A stretch of DNA of 56,178 bases from an uncultured Prevotella sp. (GTDB lineage Bacteria > Bacteroidota > Bacteroidia > Bacteroidales > Bacteroidaceae), in the NCBI GenBank assembly GCA_937901345.1, contig CALCHM010000044.1, positions 1 through 56,178 of the forward strand, in the 5' to 3' direction. The translations under genes were made by a program, and so were the position numbers. This document shows, piece after piece, positions 25,029 through 33,530 of the stretch. The notes under the pieces were generated by a model. It saw only the letters and a program-made list of their open reading frames with translations, had not been told where the DNA came from and ran no database searches. Numbering within the stretch: the first letter of the stretch is position 1; each line of letters starts with the position of its first letter.

Positions 25029-25060
25029 CAAAGGTAATACAGAATTTTTAGAAGAGCAAA
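25029..25060 (-). promoter_or_regulatory. Promoter of corA
   Basis: On the minus strand TTTG (25060-25057), then 20 bases, then TACCTTTG (25036-25029), about 145 bases upstream of the corA start. Confidence 0.65.
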
Positions 25061-25633
25061 TTTTTGAGAGAAAAGAGAACAGTCAATGGACAACGGACAA
25101 GAGTTAATGGGCATATTATCTCGCAACAACTTTGTATATTTCTCTAAATATCTGCCTAAAACTTTCAACTAGAACTTCTGAGATGTTTTTTGCTATAATT
25201 TGCTCACTCGCTTTTGATATCTTGCGTTTTCGATAAAGCAAACGAATACAGGGGTGTGTTTCGCTCGTTTTGATCTGAAAAACATGATTTTTAGATGCTA
25301 AATCTTTGTTTCTTGAGAACAAAATGAGTGTTTCAATACGAGGATTTTAATTTGCATGCAAAAAAACACGGAATTTATAGAAGTGCCGAACGGTTCTACC
25401 TGGAAATGGAGTTCTCACTCGAATACCACGCATGAGTCTCAAACAAAGTTGAAATGGTTTCCCGACAACCGATTTTGCATAGAAGACGTCGGAATTACCA
25501 ATGATGGATTTTGTAATGACGTAAAATGTAATATAAAGGTTCGGCTTGGTCCAAAAGAATCGTTAATTTTGCGGGTGACTAGAATTCATGATTTCACCGT
25601 GGATTCAGAACCCCCAACACAAAACAAACGTCT
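25061..25633. other. Non-coding gap between corA and the PBP4 gene
   Basis: No gene is supported here. A -7-like TAATTTTG at about 25564-25571 precedes the PBP4-type gene by 63 bases. A 94-codon frame at 25356-25640 overlaps the next gene and spans this promoter; it shows no family features. Confidence 0.55.
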
Positions 25634-26818
25634 ATGCTAAAACGCTTTTTTATTTATCTCTTACTCATCTTTGTCCTTCCCGTTAAAGCCTCGGATAGTC
25701 TGAGTCTTGAAATCGTACGTCGTCTTAATACGTTACTCACCGACTCGTTACTGACTCATTCGCAGATGGCGATGTGTGTGTATGATATTTCTGACGATAC
25801 CCTACTCTTTACACACAACGAATTGCAATTGATGCGCCCTGCTTCGTGTCAAAAAGTTGTGACATCGGTTGCTGCACTTTCATTACTTGGTACAAACTAC
25901 CACTTCACTACGCAACTCTATCTTGATGGCACACAAGAAGGTACGGAGTTCAAAGGCGATATCATTGTTCGCGCAGGTTTTGACCCATTGCTGACTACTA
26001 CAGATTTGGAATCGATGGTAGCAGCATTGAGTAAGCGGGGCATCACTTCGATTCAAGGGAACCTCTTGTTGGATATGACTATGAAGGACACCCTTTCGCG
26101 TGGTGCAGGATGGTGTTGGGATGATGATGATAAATTGATTCGCCCGCTATATTTAGATGGTAAATTAGCCTTTTCTAAACCTTTCCGCAATCTATTGCGC
26201 AAAGCTGAAATTCAATTTAAGGGACGTACACTACAACGACCGCTACCCGAAACCGCTACATTGATTGCCGAACACAAACGTCCGATTCAAGAGGTGCTGT
26301 ATCCTATGATGAAGGAGAGCGATAATCTTTGCGCAGAATCGGTGTTCTATCAGATTGCAGCACACACGCAAAAGTTCAAGGCATCAGCGGACGATGCCGT
26401 GGAACTCATCAATAACTTTATTGACGAATGCGGATTGAATTCAAAACATTATCGCATTGCTGATGGGAGTGGTTTGTCGTTATACAATTATGCGACACCA
26501 GTACTCTTCCTAACCCTGTTGCGATATGCTTACGCCGACCCAGCGATACGCTCTATTATCTGGGACTCATTACCTATTTGCGGCAGAGACGGAACGTTAA
26601 AGAAACGTATGCAACTCACTCCTGCTGAAGATAATGTTCGTGCAAAGACGGGTTCTGTTACAGGTGTCAGTACGCTGGCTGGTTTTTGCACAACAGCACA
26701 TCATCACACGCTATGCTTTGTGATTTTTAATCAAGGTTTAATTCGTGCATCTCATGGACGTGCCTACCAAGACAAGGTTTTGAATGCACTTACTTCAGGT
26801 TGGTCGTGCGAACCATAA
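25634..26818 (+). CDS. dacB: D-alanyl-D-alanine carboxypeptidase/endopeptidase, PBP4 (S13) type
   Basis: A 394-residue periplasmic protein with a signal peptide (MLKRFFIYLLLIFVLPVKA). The three penicilloyl serine transferase motifs are in order: SxxK as SCQK with Ser71 and Lys74, SxN as SDN at 229-231, and KTG at 338-340 (RAKTGSVTGVSTLAG). Family members trim pentapeptides or cut cross-links in peptidoglycan. It is shorter than E. coli PBP4 (about 475), mainly because the insertion domain between SxxK and SxN is reduced. It lies 57 bases upstream of the large MG2-like gene. Confidence 0.92.
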   Translation: MLKRFFIYLLLIFVLPVKASDSLSLEIVRRLNTLLTDSLLTHSQMAMCVYDISDDTLLFTHNELQLMRPASCQKVVTSVAALSLLGTNYHFTTQLYLDGTQEGTEFKGDIIVRAGFDPLLTTTDLESMVAALSKRGITSIQGNLLLDMTMKDTLSRGAGWCWDDDDKLIRPLYLDGKLAFSKPFRNLLRKAEIQFKGRTLQRPLPETATLIAEHKRPIQEVLYPMMKESDNLCAESVFYQIAAHTQKFKASADDAVELINNFIDECGLNSKHYRIADGSGLSLYNYATPVLFLTLLRYAYADPAIRSIIWDSLPICGRDGTLKKRMQLTPAEDNVRAKTGSVTGVSTLAGFCTTAHHHTLCFVIFNQGLIRASHGRAYQDKVLNALTSGWSCEP

Positions 26819-26875
26819 AACAAATCCATTACTTGCATTCCACACCAACACTCTCACCCATTTAACCTCAGAATT

Positions 26876-29527
26876 ATGCGCACCACAAGTCTTAATTATG
26901 TATTTCTCTTAATGAATTTCGTGCTGTCTTCAATGATGGTTGGCGCACAGACACATCCCGATGTAGCCAAACTCTTTGACCACTTTCGCTCAGCGGCTGC
27001 GTTCGATCACGAATTTCCGCGTGAGAAAGTGTTTCTACATCTTGACAACAATGCCTATTTCGAAGGCGATTCCTTGTTCTATAAGGCCTATGTTGTACGT
27101 GCATCGAGTTTGAAACCCACGGACATCAGTGGTGTGCTCTATGTAGAACTCCTGAATGCAGCAGGTCAGATGATGGAACGCCAATTGGTGAAGATTGATT
27201 CGCTTGGTGGCGGTAGCGGTTGCATAAAGTTTGATAGTTACATGCATTCGGGTTATTACGAAGTACGTGCCTACACGCGTGCTATGCTCAATTGGGGTGA
27301 GGATGCTTATTTCTCACGAGTTGTTCCTCTGTTTGAGCGCACAAAGGATGCATTCTCTATAGAGACTATTGATGAAGCGTGGAAGATTCCCGAAAAGTCC
27401 AAACGCTCTTTTACCATTGAGGGTGATAACAAACGTATGGTGAATTTCTATCCTGAAGGAGGAATGCGTATTGCGGGACTTGCACAACGTTTTGGGTTTC
27501 TTGTGACCGATGGTAACGGAATGCCCGTTGCGGATGAAGTCTCTGTTTACGATGATGATGGAAACTTGGTGCTCAGTGCTCGCCCTTTACATGAGGGACG
27601 TGGCAGTTTCTTGTTGCCTCCAGGCGTAAATGGTGGTTATGCCCTTGTGGGAGACCAGCGAACAGATCTTCCCGAAGCACAGAAGGATGGTTACACGTTG
27701 CGAGCTGATTTGGCTGACGGTTATTTGGATTTGCATGTGGAGCGCACTGCTGGAATGCCACAAGAAGTGATTGGTATGGGAATCTTTAATCACGAACGTG
27801 CGTGTTATTTTGATACACTTCACGTAAATGAACCCGCTGAATTTTCACTTCCCGCAAATGTACTGCGAGGAGGTGTGAACCGAATTCAATTGTTCAATAA
27901 ACAGGGCGAAGCGTTGGCCGAACGTCTAATCTATTATCCCATTGCGACAAGTGATGTGCAAGTATCCGTGCGACAAAGTGCATTAACTTACGAACCCTAT
28001 GCTCCCATTGCTCTTGAATTGTATATTACCGATATGCAAGGAACTCCTCTCGAAGCAAACGTATCCCTTTCCGTGCGTGATAATGCTCAGGAGATGGTGA
28101 GCAACAAGACTTCCGCAATTGATGTAGAGATGTTGCTCGCTAGTGAGGTGCGTGGATACATACATCAACCCGACTTTTACTTCGCTCCTGGAGATTCCGT
28201 CGCGTCACGAAGAAAGCGCCTCATGGCACTCGACCATTTGTTGCTCGTTCAGGGATGGACCGCCACAAGTTTCGGACAGATGTGTCACCACGACCAATTC
28301 CAGACAACGCATCCCATTGAGGAAAATCTCGTCCTGAATGGCACGGTGTTTAAAGATAATAACAAGCGGGAACCTTGGCCTAACTTGGGATTAAAACTGC
28401 TGATGTATGCCCCCGATGGCACTTCTGTAGAGGGCGAATGCTTGACGGATGCCGAGGGTAAGTTTGCCTTCCGCTCTACAGTGGATTATGTGGGCGAATT
28501 GTCGGCAATGGTATATACCGAAGATGCAGAGAAGAATCGCAAATGGGCGCGCGTGGCTTTTGATCGCTGGTTTGATCCGTTGCCACGAACATATCATCCC
28601 CAGCAACAAACCTATGCTCCCGCCATTCCCCTTGATACGACGGAGCAAGTGATTAACCAACCTGACGTTTTCGAATGGACGGACACGCTTGACGATTGGC
28701 GTGACACGTATTTGGATGAGGCGGTGGTGAAAGCGAAACGTAAGTACCGCCCACTCCAAGGTAATCGCTACAAATGGGGAGGTGGGGAAGAGAAAGGCAA
28801 GCGCAATGCCGATAGTTTCTATAATGTGGAACTCGAACTCGAACGTTGGCGTGACTTGGGAAATGATGGTACGATGCTTGCCACGACATTTATTGCGCTT
28901 CTCGTAGATAGTACGGATTATTTGAGTGCTGGTGTTGACGCAGCTGAACAGATGTTTCAGCAAGAGACTACTCAAGAGGTGGTTAACCCCAACGAGACTA
29001 CAACCACGGAATCAGAAACAACAGACGAGGGTAGTTCGCTAAACGAGGAGGCACTCCAGTTGATTAATGGTAAAACGACGGTGTGGGTTCTCAATAACTT
29101 AAAAGACGAACAAAATAACTTACCCACATTGATGGCAGATGAAGTGCAATCTGTAGCTGTTGTGACTGACGTTTCGAAACAAAAGAAATTCATAGGAACT
29201 GCGGCAACAGATGAACATATTGACCAGGTCATCGTTGTCTATGAACGCCCCAACGCTTACCTTTATAAGTCGAAGAAGGGTTTGACCAAGCGCAAAGTGT
29301 GGGGATATGCGAAACCCAAGGCATTTTATTCGCCCAACTATTACGAAATGAAGTTGCCTAAGAAACCCGATACACGCCACACGCTCTATTGGACACCCCA
29401 ACTGACGCTTGATAGTCGTGGTAAAGGTACTGCTGTCTTCTTCAACAACTCTTTCGATGGCACCCAACTACGCATTTCTGTGCAGGGGATTACGCGAGAT
29501 GGGCGTTTTGTAAGTTTTGAACTTTAG
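26876..29527 (+). CDS. Large secreted MG2-domain (macroglobulin-like) surface protein
   Basis: An 883-residue protein with a signal peptide (MRTTSLNYVFLLMNFVLSSMMVGA). Residues about 45-140 match an MG2/alpha-2-macroglobulin-like module (REKVFLHLDNNAYFEGDSLFYKAYVV, then SGYYEVRAYTRAMLNWGED). Further beta modules follow (VYDDDGNLVLSARPLHEGRG, SYTYEPYAPIALELYI-type). Near 510-560 is a carboxypeptidase-regulatory-like segment (NGTVFKDNNKREPWPNLGLK). The tail resembles a degenerate plug segment, then LTLDSRGKGTAVFFNNSFDG. Such proteins are widespread in Bacteroidales, usually annotated as hypothetical. The bait and thioester regions of true macroglobulins are absent. The function is unknown; a surface or envelope role is inferred. 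Confidence 0.75.
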   Translation: MRTTSLNYVFLLMNFVLSSMMVGAQTHPDVAKLFDHFRSAAAFDHEFPREKVFLHLDNNAYFEGDSLFYKAYVVRASSLKPTDISGVLYVELLNAAGQMMERQLVKIDSLGGGSGCIKFDSYMHSGYYEVRAYTRAMLNWGEDAYFSRVVPLFERTKDAFSIETIDEAWKIPEKSKRSFTIEGDNKRMVNFYPEGGMRIAGLAQRFGFLVTDGNGMPVADEVSVYDDDGNLVLSARPLHEGRGSFLLPPGVNGGYALVGDQRTDLPEAQKDGYTLRADLADGYLDLHVERTAGMPQEVIGMGIFNHERACYFDTLHVNEPAEFSLPANVLRGGVNRIQLFNKQGEALAERLIYYPIATSDVQVSVRQSALTYEPYAPIALELYITDMQGTPLEANVSLSVRDNAQEMVSNKTSAIDVEMLLASEVRGYIHQPDFYFAPGDSVASRRKRLMALDHLLLVQGWTATSFGQMCHHDQFQTTHPIEENLVLNGTVFKDNNKREPWPNLGLKLLMYAPDGTSVEGECLTDAEGKFAFRSTVDYVGELSAMVYTEDAEKNRKWARVAFDRWFDPLPRTYHPQQQTYAPAIPLDTTEQVINQPDVFEWTDTLDDWRDTYLDEAVVKAKRKYRPLQGNRYKWGGGEEKGKRNADSFYNVELELERWRDLGNDGTMLATTFIALLVDSTDYLSAGVDAAEQMFQQETTQEVVNPNETTTTESETTDEGSSLNEEALQLINGKTTVWVLNNLKDEQNNLPTLMADEVQSVAVVTDVSKQKKFIGTAATDEHIDQVIVVYERPNAYLYKSKKGLTKRKVWGYAKPKAFYSPNYYEMKLPKKPDTRHTLYWTPQLTLDSRGKGTAVFFNNSFDGTQLRISVQGITRDGRFVSFEL

Positions 29528-29606
29528 AGTGTATAGATTTTTTAGATATCTAGTTATTCTAGACATTCTGGAATTTTTAAAATTACTTAAAAAATACAAC
29601 ATTTTC

Positions 29607-29637
29607 TTTGGTAGATAAACTGAAAACTGTAATTTTG
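29607..29637 (+). promoter_or_regulatory. Promoter of the Phe/Tyr operon leader
   Basis: TTTG at 29607-29610, exactly 19 bases, then TAATTTTG at 29630-29637. This is a consensus Bacteroidetes promoter. The leader peptide ATG is 60 bases downstream. Confidence 0.8.
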
Positions 29638-29696
29638 CCGCAAGAAAACGGAATTTACTTACATATTTCTACAATCTATAATTAAAAATAAGCACT

Positions 29697-29780
29697 ATGT
29701 TATTCACAACGTCTTTTTACTTTTATAATTATTTTTACTTTGCTGAACAGGCAGAGCGGGACGTTGTGTGTATCCATTAG
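29697..29780 (+). CDS. Phe/Tyr-rich leader peptide of the aromatic operon
   Basis: A 27-residue ORF starting MLFTTS, followed by FYFYNYFYF and then AEQAERDVVCIH. Residues 3-15 include five Phe and four Tyr codons. It lies just downstream of a consensus promoter and just upstream of a terminator, with pheA, an aminotransferase, DAHP synthase-chorismate mutase and tyrA following. This is the arrangement of a ribosome-sensing attenuator: scarce Phe-tRNA or Tyr-tRNA stalls translation in the aromatic run. The ORF also contains one arm of the anti-antiterminator (CACAACGTC, codons 3-6) and both overlapping middle arms (codons 20-25). It is comparable in logic to the E. coli pheA leader but also contains Tyr. 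Confidence 0.9.
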   Translation: MLFTTSFYFYNYFYFAEQAERDVVCIH

Positions 29781-29844
29781 GTTGCGAAGGTATTTATAAC
29801 ACCATACAAAAGGTCCTGCTCGTTGGAGTGGGACCTTTATTTTT
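29705..29844 (+). promoter_or_regulatory. Transcription attenuator with mutually exclusive hairpins
   Basis: Four arms are visible. Arm 1 CACAACGTC (29705-29713) pairs perfectly with GACGTTGTG (29760-29768). The overlapping GAGCGGGAC (29754-29762) pairs over nine positions, with one G-U, with GTCCTGCTC (29813-29821). The latter is also the left arm of the terminator AAAGGTCCTGCTC-GTTG-GAGTGGGACCTTT (29809-29838). A ribosome stalled in the aromatic codons covers arm 1 and frees the antiterminator. A ribosome reaching the stop codon lets the terminator form. Confidence 0.88.
29809..29844 (+). terminator. Attenuator terminator of the Phe/Tyr operon
   Basis: A 13-bp stem (eight Watson-Crick pairs, two G-U pairs, then CTC/GAG) with a GTTG loop, followed by ATTTTT. 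Confidence 0.9.
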
Positions 29845-29906
29845 GGCAAGTAACAGCAATCTTGTCAACTAGGACGGACTGATTCAATATAGATGTTCCT
29901 CCAAGC

Positions 29907-30150
29907 AAACCTGCATAGCGCCAAATTTTTTACAAATCTAGTCCTGCAAACCTGCAAGCGCCGTACGTTTTACAAATCCGTCTATGCGCACTGCATAACG
30001 CCACACGTCTTACAAATCCGTCTATGCGCACTGCATAGCGCCACACGTTTTACAAATTCGTCTATGCGCATCTGCATAGCACCACACGTTTTACAAATTC
30101 GTCTATGCGCACTAGCGTAGCTCCATACGTTTAAAAACTCGGTCTTTGCA
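29907..30150. repeat. Array C: six tandem 40-41 bp units in the pheA leader
   Basis: Six units begin near 29907, 29948, 29989, 30029, 30069 and 30110. The consensus is CACTGCATAGCGCCACACG, then TTTTACAAATTCGTCTATGCG. At each junction CTATGC-GCACT-GCATAG makes a hairpin. The first unit (CCTGCATAGCGCCAAATTTT) is nearly identical to the units of array D at 37.8 kb. The array is between the attenuator terminator and the pheA start, so it would be transcribed only after read-through. Confidence 0.9.
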
Positions 30151-30189
30151 ATTGCTATATTATAGTTTTATTAATTTAGTTTAACGATT

Positions 30190-31074
30190 ATGACTTATCC
30201 TGCTTCGCCCGAATATTCCCTCAAAATTGCCATTCAAGGCGCACCTGGTTCGTTCCACCACATTGCGGCTCGTGAGCATTTTGGCACAAACATAGATTTA
30301 ATTTGTTGCAACACTTTTGAAGAGGTCTTTCACGAGATGCGCCAAAACGACAGCGTCATGGGGTTAGTGGCAATTGAAAACACCATCGCGGGAAGTTTAC
30401 TCCACAATTATGAACTCCTACGCGAGAATAAATGCACCATCATTGGCGAACACAAACTACGCATTGAGCACTGCATTGCCTGTCTTCCCCACGAGGGATG
30501 GAACGACTTGAAGGAGGTAAACTCCCATCCCGTTGCCCTACAGCAATGTCGCCACTATTTGTTAAACAAACATCCACAACTAAAGGTTGTTGAGGCAGAA
30601 GATACCGCAGGCGTCGCACGACGTATTGCTGAGAATCAATTAAGCGGACATGCAGCCATCTGTCATGCGAGTGCTGCACAACAATACGGACTAAAGGTGC
30701 TCGAAAATCACATTGAAGACAACAAACACAACTTCACCCGGTTTCTCGCCCTTGCTGATGAATGGCAGGCAGATCGTTACCGCGAAATTACACAAACCAA
30801 TAAGAGTAGCATTGTCTTCTCCCTTCCCCATGAAGAAGGTTCGCTTTCGCAAGTGCTCTCTATCTTTAGTTTCTATAAAATTAATCTCACCAAGATTCAA
30901 TCACTCCCAATTATTGGTCACGAATGGCAATACCTATTTTACGTTGACGTAACCTATCCAGACTACTTGCGATATTGTCAAAGCATTGATGCCGTACGTC
31001 CACTCACACGCGACCTCCGTATTCTCGGAGAATATGCGGCTTTTGAACAAAACAATTGCTACAATAATACATAA
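30190..31074 (+). CDS. pheA: Prephenate dehydratase with ACT domain
   Basis: A 294-residue monofunctional enzyme converting prephenate to phenylpyruvate in phenylalanine synthesis. The catalytic TRF motif is at 183-185 (DNKHNFTRFLALAD), preceded by NTIAGSLLHNYELL and SHPVALQQCRHYL of the substrate domain. Residues about 205-280 are an ACT domain (SSIVFSLPHEEGSLSQVLSIF, ESLP-like KIQSLPI), the expected Phe feedback site. It is the first gene of the four-gene aromatic operon. The chorismate mutase activity is not fused here but sits on the DAHP synthase. Confidence 0.95.
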   Translation: MTYPASPEYSLKIAIQGAPGSFHHIAAREHFGTNIDLICCNTFEEVFHEMRQNDSVMGLVAIENTIAGSLLHNYELLRENKCTIIGEHKLRIEHCIACLPHEGWNDLKEVNSHPVALQQCRHYLLNKHPQLKVVEAEDTAGVARRIAENQLSGHAAICHASAAQQYGLKVLENHIEDNKHNFTRFLALADEWQADRYREITQTNKSSIVFSLPHEEGSLSQVLSIFSFYKINLTKIQSLPIIGHEWQYLFYVDVTYPDYLRYCQSIDAVRPLTRDLRILGEYAAFEQNNCYNNT

Positions 31075-31110
31075 CATAACCGAACTATAGATCCTCATAA
31101 TTTCACCTCT

Positions 31111-32271
31111 ATGATTACTCCCGCACAACGCATTGCAAGCGTTTCAGAATACTATTTCTCACGCAAACTAAAAGAAGTCGCTCAGATGAATGCCGAAGGT
31201 AAAGATGTTATTAGTCTTGCTATTGGTAGTCCTGACCTTCCCCCCTCAGAACAAACGATAGAAACCCTCTGTCGCGAGGCACATCGCCCCAATGCACATG
31301 GTTATCAACCCACTTCGGGAACTCCAGAACTCAAGCAAGCGATGGCGGGATATTATCAGCGCCGATATGGTGTTACTCTGAATCCGCAAACAGAGATACA
31401 ACCATTGATTGGTTCGAAGGAAGGCATACTTCACACCACGCTTGCTTTTGTTAATCCAGGAGAAAAAGTGCTCGTTCCCAATCCGGGTTACCCCACTTAC
31501 ACTGCGCTTTCACGGTTGTTGGGATGCGAAGTAGCATATTACGACCTGCTTCCCGAAAACAATTGGCAACCTGACTTTGAAGCGCTTGAAGCAACCGACC
31601 TCAGCAACGTGAAAATCATGTGGGTGAATTATCCACACATGCCTACGGGTGCCGTAGCATTAAAGCAGACGTATGAACGCCTCGTTGCCTTTGGGCGTCG
31701 CCACCAAATCCTTATCGTTAATGATAATCCATACAGCACCATCCTCAATCCTACCCCTCAAAGTCTTCTTCAAGTTCCTGGTGCCCTAGATTGTTGCATT
31801 GAATTTAACTCGATGTCAAAAAGTCACAACATGCCTGGATGGCGCATTGGTATGCTCGCTGCTAAAGAGGAATATATCCAGTACATTTTGCGGGTTAAGA
31901 GTAATATTGACTCAGGTACCTTCCGAGCGATGCAATTGGCTGCCGTTTCGGCCTATGATAACGACGATGCTTGGCACGAAACGCACAATTACAACATCTA
32001 TTTGCCACGCCGCAAAGCAGCAGAGCAACTTATGGATGCGCTTCAATGTACTTACGATCCCAATCAAGTCGGTATGTTTTTATGGGGAAGAATCCCTGAC
32101 CACTACGACACCGTTGAAACGCTCACCGAACGCCTACTTCACAAGGCAAACGTATTTATTACCCCTGGTTTTATTTTCGGTTCCAACGGAAATCGCTACA
32201 TTCGCATCTCACTCTGCGCAACGGAAACAAAAATTCTTGAAGCGCTACAACGAATAAAGGAAAGATTTTAA
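31111..32271 (+). CDS. Class I PLP-dependent aminotransferase
   Basis: A 386-residue fold-type I aminotransferase. The PLP lysine is Lys237 in EFNSMSKSHNMPGWRIGML. The AIGSPDLPP start, NPGYPTYTAL, and the cofactor-binding WVNYPHMPTGA and IVNDNPYS segments are standard, and RISLC near the end supplies the carboxylate Arg. It lies 36 bases after pheA. Its position between prephenate dehydratase and DAHP synthase suggests that it transaminates phenylpyruvate and 4-hydroxyphenylpyruvate. Sequence alone also fits LL-diaminopimelate-type or aspartate-type members, so the substrate is inferred from the operon. Confidence 0.9.
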   Translation: MITPAQRIASVSEYYFSRKLKEVAQMNAEGKDVISLAIGSPDLPPSEQTIETLCREAHRPNAHGYQPTSGTPELKQAMAGYYQRRYGVTLNPQTEIQPLIGSKEGILHTTLAFVNPGEKVLVPNPGYPTYTALSRLLGCEVAYYDLLPENNWQPDFEALEATDLSNVKIMWVNYPHMPTGAVALKQTYERLVAFGRRHQILIVNDNPYSTILNPTPQSLLQVPGALDCCIEFNSMSKSHNMPGWRIGMLAAKEEYIQYILRVKSNIDSGTFRAMQLAAVSAYDNDDAWHETHNYNIYLPRRKAAEQLMDALQCTYDPNQVGMFLWGRIPDHYDTVETLTERLLHKANVFITPGFIFGSNGNRYIRISLCATETKILEALQRIKERF

Positions 32272-32353
32272 AGTAAAAGTCTAGAGACTTTAGATACACA
32301 ACATAGTTATAAACAGAATTCAATATCCACATAACTCCCCAACATTAAATAAT

Positions 32354-33421
32354 ATGGAACTCGATATTCTCCCCCTCAATCTACCTGGCATTGAAACCAA
32401 ACGTCCCCTCGTTATATCTGGTCCCTGCTCCGCTGAAACCGAAGAGCAAGTCATGACTACCGCCACACAACTTGCGGCGCAAGGCATCAAAATCTTTCGC
32501 GCCGGCATTTGGAAACCACGCACAAAACCCGGAGGTTTTGAAGGCGTTGGTGAACCTGGGTTGAAATGGTTGCAACGTGTGCAAAAAGATTTGGGTATGC
32601 TTGTAACAACAGAAGTAGCCACAGAGGCGCATGTCAAAGCAGCACTCGCCCATGGCATAGACATTCTCTGGATCGGTGCACGAACGGTTGCCAATCCCTT
32701 TGCCATGCAGGAAATTGCAGATGCCTTAAAAGGACATGACGTACCCGTAATTGTGAAAAACCCCGTTAATCCCGATTTGGAATTATGGATTGGTGGACTT
32801 CAGAGAATTAATGGTGCGGGCATTAAACGCATGGCTGTGATTCACCGAGGTTTTTCGTCGTGCGACAAGAAAATATATCGCAATTTGCCCATGTGGCATT
32901 TGCCCATCGAACTCCGCCGCCGCATTCCGAATATTCCCATTCTCTGCGACCCTTCTCACATTGGCGGACGTCGCGAACTCATTGCTCCACTCTGTCAACA
33001 GGCAATGGATCTTGGTTTTGACGGTCTTATAGTTGAAACACACTGTTGTCCCGATTGTGCATGGAGTGATGCAAGTCAACAGGTGACGCCAGACGTTTTC
33101 AGTTTCATCTTGAATAAACTGGTGGTGCGCGAAACGGGCGAAACGACTGAAAGTCTTGTAGAACTACGCCGTCAAATTGACGAATGTGACCATGCGCTGA
33201 TTGAATTGCTTGCAAAACGTATGCGCGTCAGTCGCGAGATTGGACAATACAAGAAGCAACATGGTATGACCGTAGTGCAAACCAATCGTTATGCCGAAAT
33301 CCTAGACAAACGTGGCGCGCAAGGAAGTCTTTGTGGTATGGATAGCAGTTTCATGAAACACATCTTTGAAGCCATCCACGAAGAAAGTGTACGCCAACAA
33401 GTGGAAGAAATTAATAAGTAA
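32354..33421 (+). CDS. Bifunctional DAHP synthase - chorismate mutase
   Basis: A 355-residue fusion. Residues 1-260 are a type I-beta (KDOPS-like) 3-deoxy-7-phosphoheptulonate synthase: ISGPCSAETEEQV, GIWKPRTKPGGFEGVGEPGL with phosphate-binding Lys/Arg, and ILCDPSHIGGRRELI with metal ligands. Residues about 265-350 are an AroQ-type chorismate mutase (LVELRRQIDECDHALIELLA, RMRVSREIGQYKKQHG). The fusion couples shikimate pathway entry with the branch towards prephenate, and the mutase domain commonly confers feedback control by prephenate or chorismate. It supplies both pheA and the downstream tyrA. Confidence 0.95.
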   Translation: MELDILPLNLPGIETKRPLVISGPCSAETEEQVMTTATQLAAQGIKIFRAGIWKPRTKPGGFEGVGEPGLKWLQRVQKDLGMLVTTEVATEAHVKAALAHGIDILWIGARTVANPFAMQEIADALKGHDVPVIVKNPVNPDLELWIGGLQRINGAGIKRMAVIHRGFSSCDKKIYRNLPMWHLPIELRRRIPNIPILCDPSHIGGRRELIAPLCQQAMDLGFDGLIVETHCCPDCAWSDASQQVTPDVFSFILNKLVVRETGETTESLVELRRQIDECDHALIELLAKRMRVSREIGQYKKQHGMTVVQTNRYAEILDKRGAQGSLCGMDSSFMKHIFEAIHEESVRQQVEEINK

Positions 33422-33430
33422 TTTGTATTT

Positions 33431-33512
33431 AGAGTACAGAGTACAACGACCATCCAGAATAACTGCTTTCGAAATATCCTGCATAGCAGTTATACTCTGT
33501 GCTTTGTACTCT
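33431..33512. repeat. Dispersed AGAGTACA element folded as an inverted repeat
   Basis: This 82-base element lies between the mutase and tyrA genes. It starts AGAGTACAGAGTACAAC and ends CTCTGTGCTTTGTACTCT, with AACTGC/GCAGTT closer in. The arms are imperfect inverted copies of an element found as single or tandem copies at 19.2, 21.5, 45.0 and 46.3 kb. Confidence 0.75.
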
Positions 33513-33530
33513 CCCTCTCCCCTCTTTATT

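Noticed and set aside
24886..25060. M-box (ykoK) magnesium riboswitch upstream of corA
   Set aside because: The leader is too short and lacks the conserved M-box blocks.
25356..25640. A 94-codon gene before the PBP4-type gene
   Set aside because: It overlaps the next gene, contains that gene's likely -7 box, and has no recognisable domain or signal peptide.
29893..30120. A 75-codon gene over array C
   Set aside because: The frame exists only because the near-42-base repeats avoid stops. It shows periodic low-complexity residues and lies in a leader.
33366..33530. Longer N-terminus of tyrA
   Set aside because: It overlaps the preceding gene and translates the dispersed foldback element; the Rossmann motif starts right at the ATG at 33531.
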